A stretch of 20,145 nucleotides of DNA from Chromera velia (lineage: Eukaryota > Sar > Chromeraceae): assembly GCA_018398765.1 (NCBI GenBank), contig JAHBMJ010003480.1:70001-90145 (forward strand), in the 5' to 3' direction. A program made the translations under genes and the position numbers. Below, piece after piece: positions 18,508-20,145 of this stretch. The notes below the pieces were generated by a model. It made no database searches. It worked only from the letters and a program-made list of their open reading frames with translations, and was not told the origin of the DNA. Within the stretch, counting starts at the first letter, position 1; each line of letters starts with the position of its first letter.

Positions 18508-19053
18508 GAGAGAACGTTGCAAAAGCAGCTTGTTCAAAAGAGAAAAGAACTCGTCATTCACTCTTTCAACTATCGTCTGCACTTCAGGAGTGCGGGGCAG
18601 ACCAAACTCAGTGTGAATGCCTTCTCTTTGACAAAAAGAACGATACTGCTCGCAAATAAACTCGCCTCCATTGTCCGAATAGACAATCTTCGGCTTCTCT
18701 TTCCCAGCCCTCTCCCACCTGCGCGTCCAAGCAACCAGATGGGCCAGCGCGCGATCCTTGGAGCGACAACACCAGAAGGACTTGCGCCGTGTGTGGAAAT
18801 CAACGATCATCGACACATAGCGTACCCCCCCGATGCCTTTCCTCTTCATGTCCTTCAGATCGTGGTAGATATCAGCATTGAAGCTTCCCTCCGGACCCTC
18901 GGACTCTCGCTCCCCCTCTTCGCCTCCGTCAACTGGAGGTTCCTCGCGCGGCTTGGAGACATGCTTTCGCGTCCCCGCAGCAGAACCTCGACGCTTCAAC
19001 TTTCTGCGTCGGAAGTTAACTTCCCGACACGTTTTGTACGTGTCTCGTACCTT
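18500..19053 (-). pseudogene. pol: Copia pol: integrase catalytic core
   Basis: This frame follows the protease/GAG-pre-integrase part in register after TGA 19056-19054. Counting from ATG 18999, the retroviral-type integrase core shows NADIYHDL (Asp43), IVYSDNGGEFIC (Asp109) and TIVERVNDEF (Glu145). Asp109 and Glu145 are separated by exactly 35 residues, the classic D,D(35)E arrangement. Between them lie VRYVSMIVDFHTRRKSFW and a helical segment, as in copia integrases. The frame ends at the edge of the nested transposon and the protein continues on the other side at 14424. The N-terminal zinc-binding HHCC module straddles the TGA. Enzymatic residues look preserved, but the gene is split. Confidence 0.85.
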
Positions 19054-19872
19054 TCAGCACTCCCCAACAGAATACGGCACACCTACCCCCTTCTCCTTCA
19101 AGGTAGCCTCCAGGCGCTGCCCAGTGGCATGCCCTAAACGGGAGTGCAGAACGTGGAGCAGATGCGCTTTGTTCTCTTCTGACAGATCAGACTGTCCAGA
19201 GAGAGCAGACTCTGACAGGGGAAACGTAGAAACAGGGGGACAAACACAAGAAGCCGCAATGGCCTCTTTGTTCTGAGCAAGACGGAGCATAGGAACGCTG
19301 CCCGTCTGATTAATGGGAGCTCGGAACCATCTCCCATGAATGTTCCGCAAACGCACCCAACTAGAGTCAGAATCATCATCAGACGAATCCTCCCCCTTCA
19401 AGTGCAACTTCTTCTTCGCGCATGGCAACAGCGTACGACCGATCAACTTATTAATACACCCTTCCTCCGGAACGATGCGTACATTCCCCCCTTCATCCTC
19501 AAACGGAAGGTGGACTGTCTTGAACCCTCTCAGAGAGAGGGGGGCAGCATCAGAGGTGAGACGAAAATCAACTGACCGGTCTTCAGAAGAGACAACGAAC
19601 TTCTCGAACGCAGGGGTGAAAAGACCTAACGAGCAACCGGAGTTAGCAATGCACTCCCCATCATCCCCCACCACGCCAACGAAACACTCGACAGGGGTCT
19701 TTAGGACAGAAACACAAACATCCTCCCACTCTGGCTCTTCACACCACCCACTCTGCTGCGCGTTACGCAAGGTCGCGCTCACAAAACGCTCTCTTCCAGC
19801 CTTTGACAAGACCCCTGCCCCCCCCCAGCGGCTGGACTGGGACTGGGAGGGGGCGGCCCAGGGGCCTTTCAA
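19054..19872 (-). pseudogene. pol: Copia pol: aspartic protease and GAG-pre-integrase region
   Basis: This is a 272-codon open frame from TTG 19872 to TGA 19056-19054. The protease segment is centred on GECIANSGCSLGLFT. The family motif is D-S/T-G, but here Asn77 replaces the catalytic Asp (AAC at 19644-19642, one G-to-A change from GAC). A second protease landmark may be INKLIGRTLLP. The C-terminal part contains HVLHSRLGHATGQRLEATL, the GAG-pre-integrase signature with integrase zinc-binding histidines, and ends at a cysteine (Cys272) just before the stop. After TGA the same frame gives KVRDTYKTCREV, which would supply the second zinc cysteine. Two TGA codons in this frame at 19884-19879 separate it from gag, which is in a different frame. 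Confidence 0.75.
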
Positions 19873-19913
19873 AAATCCTCATCAGAGAAAGATCGCTCCC
19901 GATCCTCTCTGAG

Positions 19914-20144
19914 CTAGAACATGGTTCCCTTCTGTACAGGAATGTACTCACCTGCGGCCTTGGCCTGCTGCTGCTTCCTCTTGGGGTTCTTGGGGCAACA
20001 CTTCATGTAGTGCCCAACCATATCACAGCCCTCGAAGCTGCAGCGAACGTTGGCAGCCGGGCACCCCTTCTTAGGGTCGAGGTGCTTCATGTGACCGCAG
20101 TTGGGACACGGCCAAGTCTGGGAAGAACTTGCGGCACCCGACGC
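19914..20144 (-). CDS. gag: Copia gag C-terminus with two zinc-knuckle-like motifs (partial)
   Basis: Seventy-six codons, open at the right edge, end in TAG 19916-19914. Two cysteine/histidine clusters are visible: CPNCGHMKHLDPKKGC (C13-x2-C16-x4-H21-x6-C28) and CSFEGCDMVGHYMKC (C35-x4-C40-x4-H45-x3-C49). They resemble the CCHC nucleic-acid-binding knuckles of retroelement nucleocapsids but with unusual spacing. A basic Lys/Arg/Gln segment (KNPKRKQQQAKA) follows, as expected for RNA binding. Pol begins about 40 bases further on in another frame, so natural expression of pol would need a frameshift, or the element has acquired an indel here. Most of gag lies outside the window. Confidence 0.7.
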   Translation of the reverse strand, partial: ASGAASSSQTWPCPNCGHMKHLDPKKGCPAANVRCSFEGCDMVGHYMKCCPKNPKRKQQQAKAAGEYIPVQKGTMF

Positions 20145-20145
20145 C

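Larger units (their letters stand above)
11090..20145 (-). mobile_element. Ty1/copia retrotransposon, partial, with nested insertion
   Basis: Read right to left on the minus strand the domain order is gag zinc fingers, protease, integrase, reverse transcriptase, RNase H, polypurine tract, LTR. Integrase before reverse transcriptase is diagnostic of the Ty1/copia (Pseudoviridae) type. About 5 kb of element is visible once the 4.08-kb insertion (14423-18499) is discounted. The 5' LTR, primer binding site and most of gag are beyond 20145. The left boundary is approximate because the second LTR is not available for comparison. In-frame stops and lost catalytic residues show that it is defective. 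Confidence 0.85.

Noticed and set aside
19940-19956. Perfect 5' splice-donor consensus (CAG/GTGAGTA on the minus strand) near the end of gag, hinting at spliced gag/pol expression
   Set aside because: The nearby downstream CAG acceptor candidates I checked do not join gag to the pol frame, so one matching donor is not enough.

Overview
The window is eukaryotic nuclear DNA, probably from a unicellular alga or protist. The reasons are monocistronic genes with wide spacers, a Ty1/copia retrotransposon, AT-rich repeat-laden intergenic DNA, microsatellites and minisatellites, and an assembly gap (N run, 9411-9698). The palindrome GCATGC is frequent, as reported for some alveolates, so a chromerid such as Chromera or a relative is possible. 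That is a guess from texture, not an identification.

Layout. Positions 1-2243 hold two divergent host genes: the N-terminus of an acidic, lysine/arginine-patch protein on the minus strand (410 down to the window edge), and an intact 344-residue NMT1/THI5/ThiY-like protein on the plus strand (1209-2243). Positions 2244-6380 are AT-rich and nearly gene-free, with decayed coding fragments (about 3770-4240 and 5102-5852), a GAGT-type tetranucleotide tract (4265-4503) and a decayed 18-bp minisatellite (about 6115-6270). A partial copy of a terminal-inverted-repeat element (copy A) lies at 6388-7335. Positions 7510-9060 hold host-type reading frames, all in one frame but broken by three stops; part of them is duplicated at 10640-10925. 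Between the two copies lie the N gap and a 36-bp minisatellite (10363-10578).

From about 11.1 kb to the right edge the window is one Ty1/copia retrotransposon on the minus strand, read right to left: gag zinc fingers, protease, integrase, linker, reverse transcriptase, RNase H, polypurine tract and 3' LTR. Its 5' LTR and most of gag lie beyond the right edge. The polyprotein is decayed: in-frame stops (mostly TAG), a gag/pol frame break, and Asn in place of the catalytic protease Asp. The integrase is split by a 4.08-kb insertion (14423-18499) with 44-bp terminal inverted repeats and a 6-8 bp target duplication. This insertion (copy B) shares its left 0.87 kb with copy A and shows no transposase, so it looks like a non-autonomous DNA transposon. 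Removing it with one target copy puts the integrase back in frame exactly.

No cellular pathway links the host genes seen here. The most informative parts are the nested-transposon history, the two-copy TIR element family, and the cytosolic THI5/ThiY-like protein that lacks the residues needed for Thi5-type pyrimidine synthesis.
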